Part shown: positions 34,658 to 46,268 of the stretch, in pieces
Layout of the letters: each line of letters opens with the position of its first letter
Position numbering within the stretch: the stretch's first letter is position 1
Notes under the pieces: model-generated
The model's database searches: none
The model's input: the letters and a program-made list of their open reading frames with translations, nothing else
What the model was told of the DNA's origin: nothing
DNA from: Paratinospora sagittata
Lineage: Eukaryota > Streptophyta > Magnoliopsida > Ranunculales > Menispermaceae
Direction of reading: 5' to 3'
Length of the DNA stretch: 64,000 nt
NCBI GenBank assembly: GCA_035771175.1
Contig: CM069593.1
Location: forward strand, 39,402,741-39,466,740
Translations under genes and position numbers: made by a program

Positions 34658-34912
34658 ATGCAGATGTCTAAAAACAACACAGATAAGGGTAATGAGCTAT
34701 GTACTCCATGGCCTGCTTGGCAACCAGTGGAGAGTCCTTCAGACTCTAATGCAAACCACAACTTCATTGCATCACCAACTCCCTCGCTTCTGCGGCAACG
34801 ATCCTTATCGCCAGAGAGCGTATGGATTTACCGTAAAAATATTGCCCGAAACAAACTTGTGCCCTCATCTTGGCAAGATCTCCTACCAAAATTGCCAGGG
34901 GGTCGGATTTGA
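34658..34912 (+). other. Unidentified open frame between pol and the 3' LTR
   Basis: An 84-codon frame (MQMSKNNTDKGNELCTPW ... LLPKLPGGRI) lies in the 670-bp region after pol. A second frame overlaps it. No family is recognised. The balanced composition suggests coding-derived DNA, possibly an old accessory ORF of the element, but a real product is doubtful. Confidence 0.3.
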
Positions 34913-35202
34913 GCAACTGCACGAAAAAACATTTCGTCTCTCAACCTACCTCCCCTGAAAAGCTACAACTTGCAGTACCCTACGCCAACATCTGTGAGAC
35001 AAATGTCGGAACCTTCTGAGGATGAATCCGACTCCATTTGCTCTCTATTGTTCGTTGATATTAAGGACTCCACTGGCCACAGTTCTAATCGGGGTCCTTG
35101 TAGGCACTTCCCTGATCTTGCGATCGATGACGACGGTGGTGAATCCCACGCTGATAGCAATCATCACTACACAGACTAAATTTCGGGGGAAAAATTCCTT
35201 TA

Positions 35203-35214
35203 AGGGGGGTAGAG
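35203..35214 (+). other. Polypurine tract of the gypsy element
   Basis: AAGGGGGGTAGAG lies directly before the 3' LTR start (TGTAATATCCC), the expected position for plus-strand priming. Confidence 0.75.
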
Positions 35215-36541
35215 TGTAATATCCCAGGTTGGCACAAAAAAAAAAGAAAAAATTGAACTTCGAGCACCCTTTTGGCTATAAAAGGCCCCCCCTTTGGTTA
35301 TTTTTACACCAAATCCAACTCTCTTCTCTCATGCTCTCTTTGTGATTTCTCTTTTCTCTTTTTGAAACTCTCTTTGCGGTGCAACGCGGTTCTGCTCGGG
35401 AGAAAGTGCCAGTTCAAGAAGGAGTTTTTATCTAAAGGTGGGGAACGAAACATAGGTTTGCATGTCTTATAACTTTTATTAAAGTTTACATTCATTTATC
35501 ATTTTGTCTACTATTCATTTACACTGCATTATTCCGTATAATGTTCATATCTGTCATACTTATGCCTGTATATTTGGAGTTCATGTATTACACTGTCACT
35601 ATGTCGGATTAGTGGTAAATCTGACTCAACCAGACATTGTCTTGTCCTCAATAACTTTAAATAGTGAACGGGAGGCAGCGTGCTGCTCTAGACGATTGGT
35701 ATTTAAGTGGACCTCGTGTCCCACCTCTCAATTGGAGGCTGATCTGGTTGGTCTTATTTGAAAGCTATCAGCTTGTACAAGTGATACTGAACATCCTAAC
35801 TTTGCACGTGGTGATACTGACCTGATAAGAATCACCAGACTCAGCCAAATCTTGTCTAATGTTAGTAAAGACCGGACCTACTCATGCATTGACATTGTAC
35901 ATAAGCACCACCTAGGTACGTAAGTGGTTTATGATCCACAAAATAGTTAGAAGCAATGCTCACTGTTCTTGATATTTCCCTGGAGAGAGACGTACAATGA
36001 GAACCCAGGTTTACCTGGGGATGGACATCTGTACGTGAATCCAGGGCGACGACCTTGGAGAGGGACGTACAATGAGAACCTGGGTTTACCTAGAGATGGA
36101 CATCTGTACGTGAACTCAGGGCACCGTACAATCATGGAACCATTTCGAGATGGTGTCATGCATACATACATGTTACTGTTTATGATGCTTGTTGTGTTTA
36201 TGTGATATTCGATTATGAAGTTTCTTTAATTAATTGTTATATTCATGAACTATTTTACCCAATGGATATTAGCTCACCCTGTTGTTATCCAATTTTTCTC
36301 AGGAGATTAGGGTGGACTGGGTGGAGGTTTTTGGGCCCACATTTTATAACCCTTGTTAATTAAAGGGAGATTTTGGGAGGTTGTTCCCTCAATTATATTC
36401 TGAACAAAAATACATTCTAAAATTAATATAATAAGATTTGTACTCAATTGTGTTCTTGCGCACTCGGCTATTGTTATAATGCATTTGCGCCCCACCTATG
36501 AGTGTTTCGTCGATATAGGCGCGTCCGGACGGGGTGTGACA
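35215..36541 (+). repeat. 3' LTR of the gypsy element
   Basis: It starts TGTAATATCCCAGG and ends GGTGTGACA. It is colinear with the 5' LTR including the TATA box (TATAAAAG at 35277-35284) and the 75-bp tandem pair (about 35987-36130). Scattered substitutions and small indels separate the two LTRs, so the insertion is not very recent. Confidence 0.92.
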
Positions 36542-37110
36542 CTCGTCTCCGTGGTTTTCAAAATAGTCAAGGTAGTTGTTGTTTATGATTTGCAACAACA
36601 ATGTTTGTAAAAGATGAATGAGAAGGAGAAGAAGAAGGAAAGAGAAGAAGATACAAGGAGAAGAGAAAGAGGAAAAAAAAAAAGAAGTGAAGAGGGGGAG
36701 AAAGAAGGCAGAAGAAGAAGAAGAAGAAGAAGAAGACGAAGAAGAGAGGCGCAGAAGATGGAGATCGAGAAGGTTTTGATACCAATTTGATGCAGTACCG
36801 CGAGGAGAAAAAAAGAAATAAAAAGAAATATATGAGAAGAAGAAATAGATATGGAAGAAGAAATAGAGATGGAAGAAGAATAAGAAGAAGAAGAGAAGAG
36901 AGAAATTAATAATCAAATATTTTATTCCATTCAATTAAGCTATCGATTCTCATTACAAACCTATTATTTATAGAAATCTAAAATAACTAATTTGTATCCT
37001 ACGACAATTTAGAAACTAAAATCCTACTAAAATAAAAACTATTACAATCCAACTAAAATAAGCAACTAAATCCTAAAATAATTAGAATCCTAATAAAATA
37101 AATTATTTTA

Positions 37111-37155
<45 letters not shown>

Positions 37156-37177
37156 TTATTTATATTTATATTCTACA
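36542..37177 (-). mobile_element. copia LTR with PBS and leader fragment, minus strand
   Basis: Read on the minus strand, an LTR runs from TGTAGAATATAA (right end at 37177) to CTGCATCA (36788), about 390 bp. It is followed by ATTGGTATCAAAACC (about 36786-36772), a PBS-like sequence. The LTR has a TATA-like TCTATAAATAATAGG and a TTCTTCTTC-rich end, both typical of plant copia LTRs. The leader continues to 36542, where the gypsy LTR cuts it off. The plus strand is almost pure purine over 36618-36760 and 36798-36908. An (AAT)n tract lies at 37111-37155. Confidence 0.7.
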
Positions 37178-38404
37178 TTACAAAGAGTTTGTTAAGAGGC
37201 TCTTACCAAGAATACCTCAGAAATACTTACAGTTAGCTTTGAACCTCACTCTAAGAAAGTTTAGTTGAAGATAAAAATTAAGTATTGGAGTAGTGAGCTA
37301 AGGTTTCAAAAACAACTTTTGGATTCCTTGAAAGATTTTGACTAGGCTCGATTCATTCCAAAGAAACATAACTGAAAACAGTTGAAAGCTTAGAAAACAC
37401 TTAGAAACTTTGAAGACATGAGAACTTGCAAAAATAGCGTGTAATTCATAGGGTTGGAAGAACACATTTATGCTTATATATGAAAACACAAAGTGTGCAA
37501 GTGCTAGGATTTCAATCTCCAAGAAAGATCAGATTTGAGTTTGAAATTCAAATCAAACGATTTTATTCTTTCATGCAAAGGTGGGAGACAATCCCATTGA
37601 AAAACTTGCGCAAAAGGAAGTAGCATGAAAGAGGAAATCTTGTGCCAACAATCACTTTCGTAACCCATAAATGTTAGGTCTTATCTGACACAGATAGTAG
37701 GACGTTGCACTAATAGGGAGCGCGTTGGTCGCAGAAGAACAAAAACCTATTCTCGATTCTGCCCAGACAACAACATGCTGCACTTACAAGGAACACATTG
37801 GTCGTAGAGGATCGAGAGTGATCTAGGTTCTAGTTTTTCAAGCAACGCGCTGCTCCAAAAGGGAGCGCCCTGGTCGCAGACAACCGAGACCATAAAACTT
37901 TATTGGTTTCAAGCAGAGTGCTGCTCCAGTAGGGAGTGTGCTGGTGACTGTGGTAGACCAAAAACTTAAGTGACCACGTTAGAAGCACGCTAGTCAACCA
38001 TTTCACACTTGAAACATGATTTTCTTTTTGAAAAACATTGTTCAAACTTAATTGAATCAGATCAACCACTGAATCAACATTTTGATGGTTTGAAAACATT
38101 TCCAAAGTTGGGAAAACAAGATTAAAACCTTTTTAAAAAATCTTTGAACCTTTTGAAAAACAAGGATGGAATTTAAACTAAGCATACCTAAAGAGGGTTC
38201 TACATCCTAAAGAGTATCTAAACAATTATAAAGAAAATTTACAACTTCGATTTTGAACTTGAGAGAATTCTTCAAGCTTTGATAATGTAATGTGGCCGTG
38301 GTGGTCTTTAAGTTGAAACTCTCAAAGTAAATGATTAGTACATATATATAATATATATCGTTTGTAATCATCGAAACACCATCGTGGGGGTCATGGGATT
38401 AACA
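37178..38404 (-). mobile_element. 5'-truncated LTR fragment L3
   Basis: It ends TTTGTAATCATCGAAAC ... GGGATTAACA, closely like the end of L2 (46268). It contains an array of inverted motifs (GGGAGCGCGTTGGTCGCAG, AGCAACGCGCTGCTCC; about 37690-37960) in the same relative position as in L1 and L2. The portion expected on the left (GGGTGAATTGG and TGGTTCGG segments) is missing; the copia LTR at 36788-37177 abuts it. Confidence 0.6.
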
Positions 38405-38487
38405 CTCACGCCTCAATTATGTGACCAAGGTTAGTCACTCTTCATTATAACGCATGTGATCGGGTTGGAAAAAATTGGGGTGTGATA

Positions 38488-38903
38488 GGCAGCCATTGGC
38501 TAAGAGAATTGAGGACTACTTTTCAGTCAAAATTGCTGAAGCCATGAGAATAAAAAAAGGACTAAAGTTTGCCTAAGAAGTTGGTTTATTGATCCGCAAT
38601 GGAAGGTGATGCTACCATTATTATTATAAAGGCAATCTCCAATCCTTAACAGGTGCTTTCAGAACTGGGTGAGGTAATCCAAGATTGCAAAGACAAGATT
38701 AATTCTCTTTCTACCCTAGTTATTAAAGTTATTCTATGAGAAGCAAATAATGATGCTCACAAATTGAGTCAGTTTGCATTGTGTATCGATTCCTTCCAAG
38801 CTTGGCTTGAGGGTATCCCACCTATTATATCTAATGTTGTCTCTGAGGAGACTTGTCTTTCTTCTTCTTAATGAAATGCTTTTATTTGCCTTTTAAAAAA
38901 AAA
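38488..38903 (+). pseudogene. LINE 3' remnant with RNase H-like domain
   Basis: Broken frames give EAMRIKKGLKFA, then LGEVIQDCKDKINSLS, EANNDAHKLSQFAL and WLEGIPPIISNVVSEE, a pattern of the plant-LINE-type RNase H domain (RVT_3). At least three stops are present. A TAATGAAATGCTTTTATTTGCC-like 3' end (near 38869-38890) and a short A-run (38895-38903) fit a LINE 3' terminus. Only the last part of the element remains. Confidence 0.7.
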
Positions 38904-38995
38904 AACCCACTGCTCCTTTCCTCTTTTATAAATTAGTGCATTGGGGAAAGGCAAATATGTTGCCTTTTAGATCTCATGTAGCTCCACTACTCCCA

Positions 38996-39037
<42 letters not shown>

Positions 39038-39306
39038 AATAAGGGAATGCATAAAACCTGACGACCAACCAAACCCAACCAACCTACAGATTGAAAAACT
39101 ATGAATTGGGTCATATTTAAACCCATTGCACCTAACTCACAGACATATATATAGATGATACTATAGTTTAATTTATCTTAATAAATATTTTAAGGGGGAG
39201 GCGGTCTCTCTTTAAGAAGAGACTTGCAATTACATATATAAGATTTAAAGAGACTTGCAATTACATATGTAAGATTAAGAGGGGGACATTTATAGATGGA
39301 AGAACT
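38904..39306. other. Short intergenic stretch with simple repeats
   Basis: It contains a (TA)n tract at 38999-39032 and a 30-bp tandem pair (AGAGACTTGCAATTACATAT, near 39218 and 39248). Nothing else is supported. Confidence 0.6.
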
Positions 39307-39494
39307 TGTTACGACGCCTCTGACGTAAGCTGACGACATGACCGGGATAATATACTATACACTATACATATCCAGTATACAATATACAATACAATGTCAG
39401 CCTCAACGAAATTACACAAAATTTTTCAAAATTTCGGCAGCATGTCCCCATAAATTGGACATCTCACAATTTTTCTTGATATACCACAAATCAA

Positions 39495-39549
<55 letters not shown>

Positions 39550-41809
39550 ATAATCATCCCATTCATTCATTCCATCTACCATTTAATCATACAATCATAT
39601 ACATCATCACCCAATATTTCATAACCAAAATATTTAACCATCCTCTATATTATCACCCAACCCATCTATGTGATAATATACATATAGTATGTGTTAAATA
39701 TACATATCAAAATAAAAAATAAAAAACAAACCAACTCCTCCATACCTACATCAACAAAGCAAAAATCCGGATCAAGTGCCTATCATTCTCTTGCTTTCTT
39801 TTTTCCTTTTGAATCTTTACGTGAAATATTGAAGAAAATGGAGTGAGCATACCACAAGCTCAGTGAATATGACAATCATATGCCTTTAGGGAAACATGTA
39901 ATTGAAATAATTCAAAACATTTATTAAACACACATGCATCATTCAACAAATGTATCATACATGTCAGTAATATAAATTTTTATGATCATGTTCAGTAAAA
40001 CAATGCACCATTTTCAACAAAATCCACAATCTTCCTCCTTCTAGGTAATAGTGCGAGTCTAACCCTTGTATGACCGTTACAAGATAGCCACAACCTCCCA
40101 TTACCCAATTCACAGTCATTTCAGATAGTCCTATAGACAACGAGGTTACACATAACACTCATCTGGGACTAATTCCTAACGAAATGACATTCTATTCGAC
40201 CTGCCTTCGCAAGTCTCACATGTTTTAATGTCAAAATTAGTCGTGAATGCTAAAATAATACAATGCATAATTATATACATAACATGCTTACATTTAAACA
40301 TTTCATATAAGTACAATGTCATATAAGAACCAAAATCAAAAAAATATACTCACAGAACAAGACTTTCCAACTTAAAATACAATCACCGCCGCTTTTGAGT
40401 CCAAATCCAATTTAAATCCGACAAATCCAACTGTCACAACCACTCCATAATTCACTTTCATTTATTCAAATCTATTTTACGCTAAATACTCAATTTTCAT
40501 TTACATATTTAATTTTTCAACTCACTTCAAATCACCAATAAACATTTGCAATTCATGTATAATTCGAATCTATTTCACTTAACTATACTTTCTTGTATTA
40601 TTCATTTAAATACATTCCATTTGATCTGAGTCTTGCTCATTCACCACTAATTCTTACTTTAGCAAACCTGAAAAATACTGTACACATTCCATGAATTTAA
40701 ATTCCAACTGAATTAAGGATTCATAAGCAGTTGAAAACGCTACTCTACCGTTTCTACGATCAATCTAGATATATTCACAAGAAGGAACAATGAAAATAGA
40801 TTTCCAAATCATATTTTCACTAGTTCTCATATTTTTCTACTGGAAACATATATCAATTTTATTAAAAATATAGAACATTCTTAAAATTATTCTGTCAACA
40901 TTGACACATGTAAAATCAGTCTCACTACCATTCTACTACCTTTAACATGTGTTTTACTAAGGTTTTACATGTTCGCGGAGGTATCCAAGGTCAATTTTAC
41001 TCACAAAACCTTATATTTAGTTACTAAAAATATCAAATCATATCCAAAAATCACGATCTTAACATCGAAATGTCCGGAATTGGTAGATCTGTTTTTCTAC
41101 AATCTCAAACCGGAGTGTTATCAGATTTTAATATGGTTCAAAAGGTCTCCAATATCAAATCTAACTTTCAAGAACTATAAAAATTTAAAATGAACAAATA
41201 AATGAAATTTAACCATATATTCGGGTCTTCTACAATTTAGGAAGTAATTTTCAACCTTTCAAGCAAATTTTCTTTCACGTTGGGTAAAAACCCCAAATTT
41301 TGAAAACACCGCAAAATGGTTCCCATACCAAAAATTACTCCGAGAGAATCGTTACATCTAACTTAAATATCAATTTCACGAAGAAATAAAGTGAAAAACA
41401 CTTACCGCGGGTCTCGATTCGGCCAAAAATCCTGCGTTCTTCCCTTTTTCCCTCCTTCTTATCTTCGATTTTCCTTTCTTTTTTTTTTTTCTTTTTTTTT
41501 TTTTTTTGTAAATCGTTGGAGAGAGAGACTAGAAATGAGAGGATGAGATAAGCACATAAAAATAATAATCCCATGCTCCTCATGCAACTTAATAAAGCAA
41601 CTCCCCACTTTAAAATTTTATTATATATATATACATATCCAACTTAACACTTAGTATTTGGATTTTAATAATTTAATTATACTTTATAAACACACAAACA
41701 CATACACATGCATCCATATAACTTCCACGTACTTATAGACGTATTATACCCATCGGTATATGTACAAGTCATCGTAGCATTTTTTTGACCAAAAATATGG
41801 GATGTTACA
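39307..41809 (-). mobile_element. Solo LTR, minus strand, with 5-bp target duplication
   Basis: On the minus strand it starts TGTAACATCCCATATTTTTGG, a start common in plant gypsy LTRs, and ends GGCGTCGTAACA. The flanks GAACT (39302-39306) and AAACT (41810-41814) match at 4 of 5. The 2,503-bp interior has no coding domain but has a (TA)n tract (39498-39547) and a T-rich run at 41480-41510. The structure fits recombination between two LTRs of a full element. Confidence 0.75.
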
Positions 41810-41961
41810 AAACTTCCCTATCTATAAATATTGCCCTCCATCTTCATTCTCCTCTTCTTTCCTTTTTGTAGAGTAGCATAAAAGTCCCTTTGTTGTCTTC
41901 ATCTTTTTTAAGATTTTCAAAAGTTCAAAATTTGATTAATGGTTAGATAGCCCGAACTTTG

Positions 41962-42349
41962 TGTGAGAGTAGTAATTAAAGAGTAGCAACAACATCATAC
42001 AGCAACAGAGAAACAACAACAACAACAACAAAAACCCTAAAACACCCGACTACTATGAGAGGAGTCGACTGGTTTTGCGTTTTTCCCAATTAGCAGCAAG
42101 TTATTCTAAAAGAATGAAAAGTCTTCTACGAGTTGTTGAGTTGTCATTATGTTGTTAAGTTAGTTACAATTTCTATTAGAGAGAATGACAGGTGTCTTGT
42201 AGCTATTGGCTAGTGGCTAGTATATAAAGCCTCTTTTACTTGTAACAGAGTTTTTCAACTAATGAGAATTAAGAAGGTTCTCCTCTAGTGTCTATGAACT
42301 CTATGTTCTCTCTTCATGTTTTCTCTTGAATCTTGAAGATCGAGCTACA
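41962..42349 (+). repeat. 5' LTR of copia element 2
   Basis: It starts TGTGAGAGTAGTAATT and ends CGAGCTACA. It contains an AACAACAAC run and a TATA-like GTATATAAAGCC (about 42221). The 3' LTR matches it throughout. Confidence 0.92.
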
Positions 42350-43316
42350 AGATAGCTTTACATCCATTGAACAAATTATTACTGATTTTGATCTTATACA
42401 AAGTATTCTTAGCGGCCTTGGACATGAATATGATCTTGTTGTTGTTCTCATCTCTTCACAACAACAATCCATGTCTCTCCAAGATGTTCAATACCTCTTG
42501 ATGCTTCATGAACAGAGGGTTGAGCAACTAAATTCAGTAACACAAACTGATGTGTCCGCCATTTTAGCAAATCTTGCCTCCAACTTCAGTGACAAGAAGA
42601 ATCAGTCACAGAGAAATGGTAATCAGTCCAATAATAGAGGTGGTTCAAATAATCGTGGAGGATGCAATGAAGAAATAAATGGACAACGGATCTACTGTCA
42701 AGTGTGTTCAAAGCAAGGTCACATGGCCTTGCAATGCTATCACATATTTGATCAAAATTATTAGCCTCAACAATTTCAAGCTGTTCAAAGTCAACGACAG
42801 AATCAACCATTCAATCATGTCTCATCTCCATCACTAACATTCTTTCCTCAAGCCAACTTTCATCAGGGATCAACAGGCTATGCTACACCAGAATTTGTGA
42901 AGGATTAGACATGGTACATGGATTCTAGAGCCATGAGTCACATGACAACAGATGTAAACAATCTTAACACAAAGGCTGAGTACAAAGGTAAAGAAAAAGA
43001 TGTTGTTAGTAATGGTGAGGTTCTAGACATTATGCACACCGGAATGAATAAACCTTGTACTTGTGCTTTTGCTTATGTTTCTTCTAGTACTTTGTCTTCA
43101 AACTCTATTCATACTACTTTGGTTGCTGATCAATTTAATTTTCATGTTTGGCATGCTAAACTTGGTCATCCATCATGTAGTATATTACAAAAAGTCTTCA
43201 ATAAAATTCATGTCTCTCCAAAATCTGTTGTGCTTGAATTTTGCGATTCTTGCAAAATAGCTAAATCGCACAAACTCCTTTTCAAAGAAAAGATATCACA
43301 ACCACTACACCTTTAG
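42350..43316 (+). pseudogene. gag: copia 2 partial gag, protease remnant and GAG-pre-integrase
   Basis: The gag part begins inside the domain (DLIQSILSGLGHEYDLVV, LMLHEQRVEQLN) and includes a knuckle CQVCSKQGHMALQCYHIF (near 42696). Stops follow at 42762 and near 42906. The protease motif reads MDSRAMSHMT where DSGA is normal. The GAG-pre-integrase segment (FHVWHAKLGHPSCSIL, FCDSCKIAKSHKL) ends with TAG at 43314-43316. Confidence 0.85.
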
Positions 43317-43527
43317 AGTTAATATATTCCGATCTTTGGGGACCTTCACTTGAGTTGTCCATCAATGGTTCATGCTAATATATTATCTTTGTTAATGCAT
43401 GCTCAAGGTTTACTTGGTTTTATCCATTAAAACTCAAATCTGATGCATTCTCAACTTTTATTCATTTCAAAAAACATGTTGAGTTACAACTTGGAGCAAA
43501 AATAAAGAGATTCCAATGTGACATAAG

Positions 43528-46268
43528 TGTTGGTCCACCCAAGAGGGGGGTGAATTGGGTGTGATGGTCAATTTTAAACTTTTTCAATGACTTAGTGATA
43601 TACATTGGTACATTGGAACTAAATGCACATACTAACCTTAAAGTAAGATGCATAACATAAAACACACTCGAATTTATAGTGGTTCGGCTAAGCCTACATC
43701 CACTATCTAATCTTTCGATTAGGATTTTCTCAATCCACTAACTGATTCTCTTACGGGTGAGAACCAAACCGTTATACATGCCCTTTTACAGGTTCAAGGC
43801 AAACCTATCCTTTTATGGGCTAAGGATGAATTGTATTTTCTTTCTCCGGTACGAAGAAAAACCCATGTTCCTTTTACGGGATAAGGAAGAACCGTTTTCC
43901 TTTTACGGGATAAGGAAGAACCGTTTCTCTTTTACAAGTTCAGAGATAAGTTATCCTTTTATAGGTTAAGGACGAACCTATCCTTTTGCGGGATGAGGAT
44001 GAACGAGATTCCTACTTACAGGTGAGGATGAACCTTTTTCTCTTTTACAGGTTCAGAGATAACCTTAACATGATTTCAACCTTGAAATCATTAAGTGAAC
44101 TACATTCACTTGTCCTAGTTGTTTCTATTCAGAAACACACCAGTATTACAACACAAACTAATAATGTTGGTTCTAACTGAGTTGAACACTTTACAATTAA
44201 GCTCATGAACATAACATTACAAAGATGTATAAATTTGAATACGTAATACTAAGAGAATACACTTACAGTCCTTTACCTTTCAATGTTCGGTATTGCTCAA
44301 GTGCAGGTTTCGAATAACGTGAATGATATGTAAATCGATTAAGTGCTTCTTCGAAAACATTATGATACTGTTGAAACATTGAAGTTGAAAATGCAGGACC
44401 GGTGTAAATGCACAGACGCAGACAATTTTCAAAATAGATATAGTATATAAGCATGAAAACTTCTGATTCAGTGTTCAGTAGTTAACACAACTACTGATAT
44501 AGTTCAATACAATACTTAAGATATGAAATCAAATACAACTGTATTTCTCATGAACTATTTCTCAAATTCCTTCGTCAGCATGATTGAAGTTAAGTATAAA
44601 TTCAGGTTGAGAATTTGAGTAGAAACCAGTTCAAACTAGATTTTCAAATATAGAATATTTGAAAACTTTGAAAGATTTAAACAACGACTAACATTCAAAA
44701 AGTTTTTGGCACAATAAAAATTATTGGCAAGTTGTTTGATTCAAAGTGTTGGTATTTATAGACCTAAAAGATAATAGCCGTTAGACATTTAAAATTCAAA
44801 TACAATGTTAACATTTACACATAACGACTAGAATGTTATATGAAAATGGTAACTACAATTTTCACTAACATTCTGATTCTTTTCAGATTGCATGAATAAG
44901 GAAAGTTTTAGAAAAACTTGATTCATGTATCAGAGAAGATCTCTAATAAATCTAAAAATGATTATGTGCAAAAATCTGTTTTGAAAAAGTAGACTGATAT
45001 AGTTTACTTGTTAAAACAGTGATGGTTGCTGAATTAGCGTCCTGATTCCGTAATCAGCGTCATGACGCATAATATCAACTTTGTCATTTTGTTCCTTGAG
45101 GGCGCTCATGATGAATTAGCGTCCTGTTGAACAATGAAGTGAGGACGCTACTGACTCATAAGCGTCCTGACTTTCTTTGCGACATAAGTGACTTAACCCT
45201 GAGGGCGCTAAAACATAGTTAGTGTCATGCTTTGTTTTAAAACAATTAAGTGCATGAGGGCGCTACTTTTTCGAGTAAGCGTCTTACCTTTTAAAACATA
45301 AAACACAACACGAGGGCGCTACACCTATGTAAGTGTCTTGACATTTAAAACATTTGAAAAACAAGTCCTGAAAGTTATTAAGTTGATTTCTAAAGGTGAG
45401 GGCGCTCCTATCCAGGTCGCATTCTGATAGTTTATCCAACTTATAACTATCAGCGTCCTCAAAGATAGATTCTTTGAAGAACTTAGAAATCTTTCAGTAA
45501 GTGCTGAGTCAGCGTCCTGACAACTGTAGAGGTTGACTAATAGGGAGGCAACTACTAATAAGTAAGCGTCCTGATGAATCAGTTCAATTCAACCTTGAAT
45601 GTTATCAACGTCCTAATGAATCGTTAGCGTCTTGACTTATCAAGTTTAGGAGAGCGCTGCTAACTCATTAGCGTCCTGAAAGACTCTAGAAACATAGTTT
45701 TGACTCGCGATTAAAAATACGATGAATGCGAATAAAAAATCGGTAAATTTTAAGTTAAACATAGAAAATTAAATCATTTGAAATACCGTAAAGTGTATAA
45801 TCAAAACATGCAAATATGCAAGTGAATTGTGCATGGTTTTGGAAAACGTTTGAGCAATATCGATTAGAGAATGATATACCTTAAATATTGTGTATTTCTC
45901 ATTTTCTCATAATCTTTAAATCCAACTCTTCATTATAAGATCTCCGATGTGAACTACGCACTTGAGTTGAATGTCTTGAATGTTGATCGAAAGATGTAGT
46001 CTTGAAGCTTGATTGAATCGTTCGTGATGTGATCTTGAAATCATGATATGATCTTTGAAGTCCTTTGATTGAAACGATCTTGAACGTCTGATATGACCTT
46101 GAGTTCCTTGATCGAATCATTCTTTAGCTTTTTGTTTTCATGAGGTGCTGAGATAGGTTCTTGAATAAAGCTCGTTAGCACCGAAAGATATTTCTCTTGT
46201 AATCATCAAAATATACTTCATCAAGTATACTTAGGGATGTGCTAAGTGATGAACCGCTTAGATTAACA
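43528..46268 (-). mobile_element. Solo LTR L2 inserted in the copia 2 integrase
   Basis: It starts TGTTGGTCCACCC with GGGGGGTGAATTGG and ends AGATTAACA. The flanks are ATAAG (43523-43527) and ATGGG (46269-46273), 3 of 5 identical; both differences are G-to-A. Excising it restores the host integrase frame. On the minus strand there is a TATA box (TATAAATACC, about 44753-44762) with the inverted-motif array just upstream. Downstream (43740-44060) is a string of CTTTTACGGG-type repeats. At 2,741 bp it is a long LTR. Confidence 0.8.
45030..45680. repeat. Array of AGCGTCCTGA / TGAGGGCGCT motifs in L2
   Basis: More than fifteen near-copies occur in both orientations, for example TTAGCGTCCTGA, TGAGGGCGCTA and GAGGACGCTACTGA. 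Spacers are unrelated. The array lies in the same relative position as the different arrays in L1 and L3, next to the predicted promoter. Confidence 0.88.

Larger units (their letters stand above)
25817..36541 (+). mobile_element. Ty3-gypsy chromovirus, Tekay/Del type, with both LTRs (defective)
   Basis: Two LTRs of about 1.33 kb flank a 5' leader with an extra ORF, gag, protease, RT, RNase H, integrase and a C-terminal chromodomain-like segment. RT before integrase is the gypsy order, and the chromodomain-like tail (PLVKVLWDHHGVEETTRELEE) places it in the chromoviruses. Most pol domains stay recognisable in frame, with point nonsense changes and a few frameshifts. The flanks AACAA (25812-25816) and CTCGT (36542-36546) do not match, so no target duplication is visible. 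Total length is about 10.7 kb, normal for this lineage. Confidence 0.9.

Noticed and set aside
36389..36934. 181-codon Ser/Phe-rich minus-strand frame
   Set aside because: It translates the purine tract and LTR sequence; this is low complexity, not a gene.
45030..45680. CRISPR-like array of short repeats
   Set aside because: Motifs occur in both orientations with irregular spacing and variable sequence inside a plant LTR; there are no cas genes and the genome is eukaryotic.
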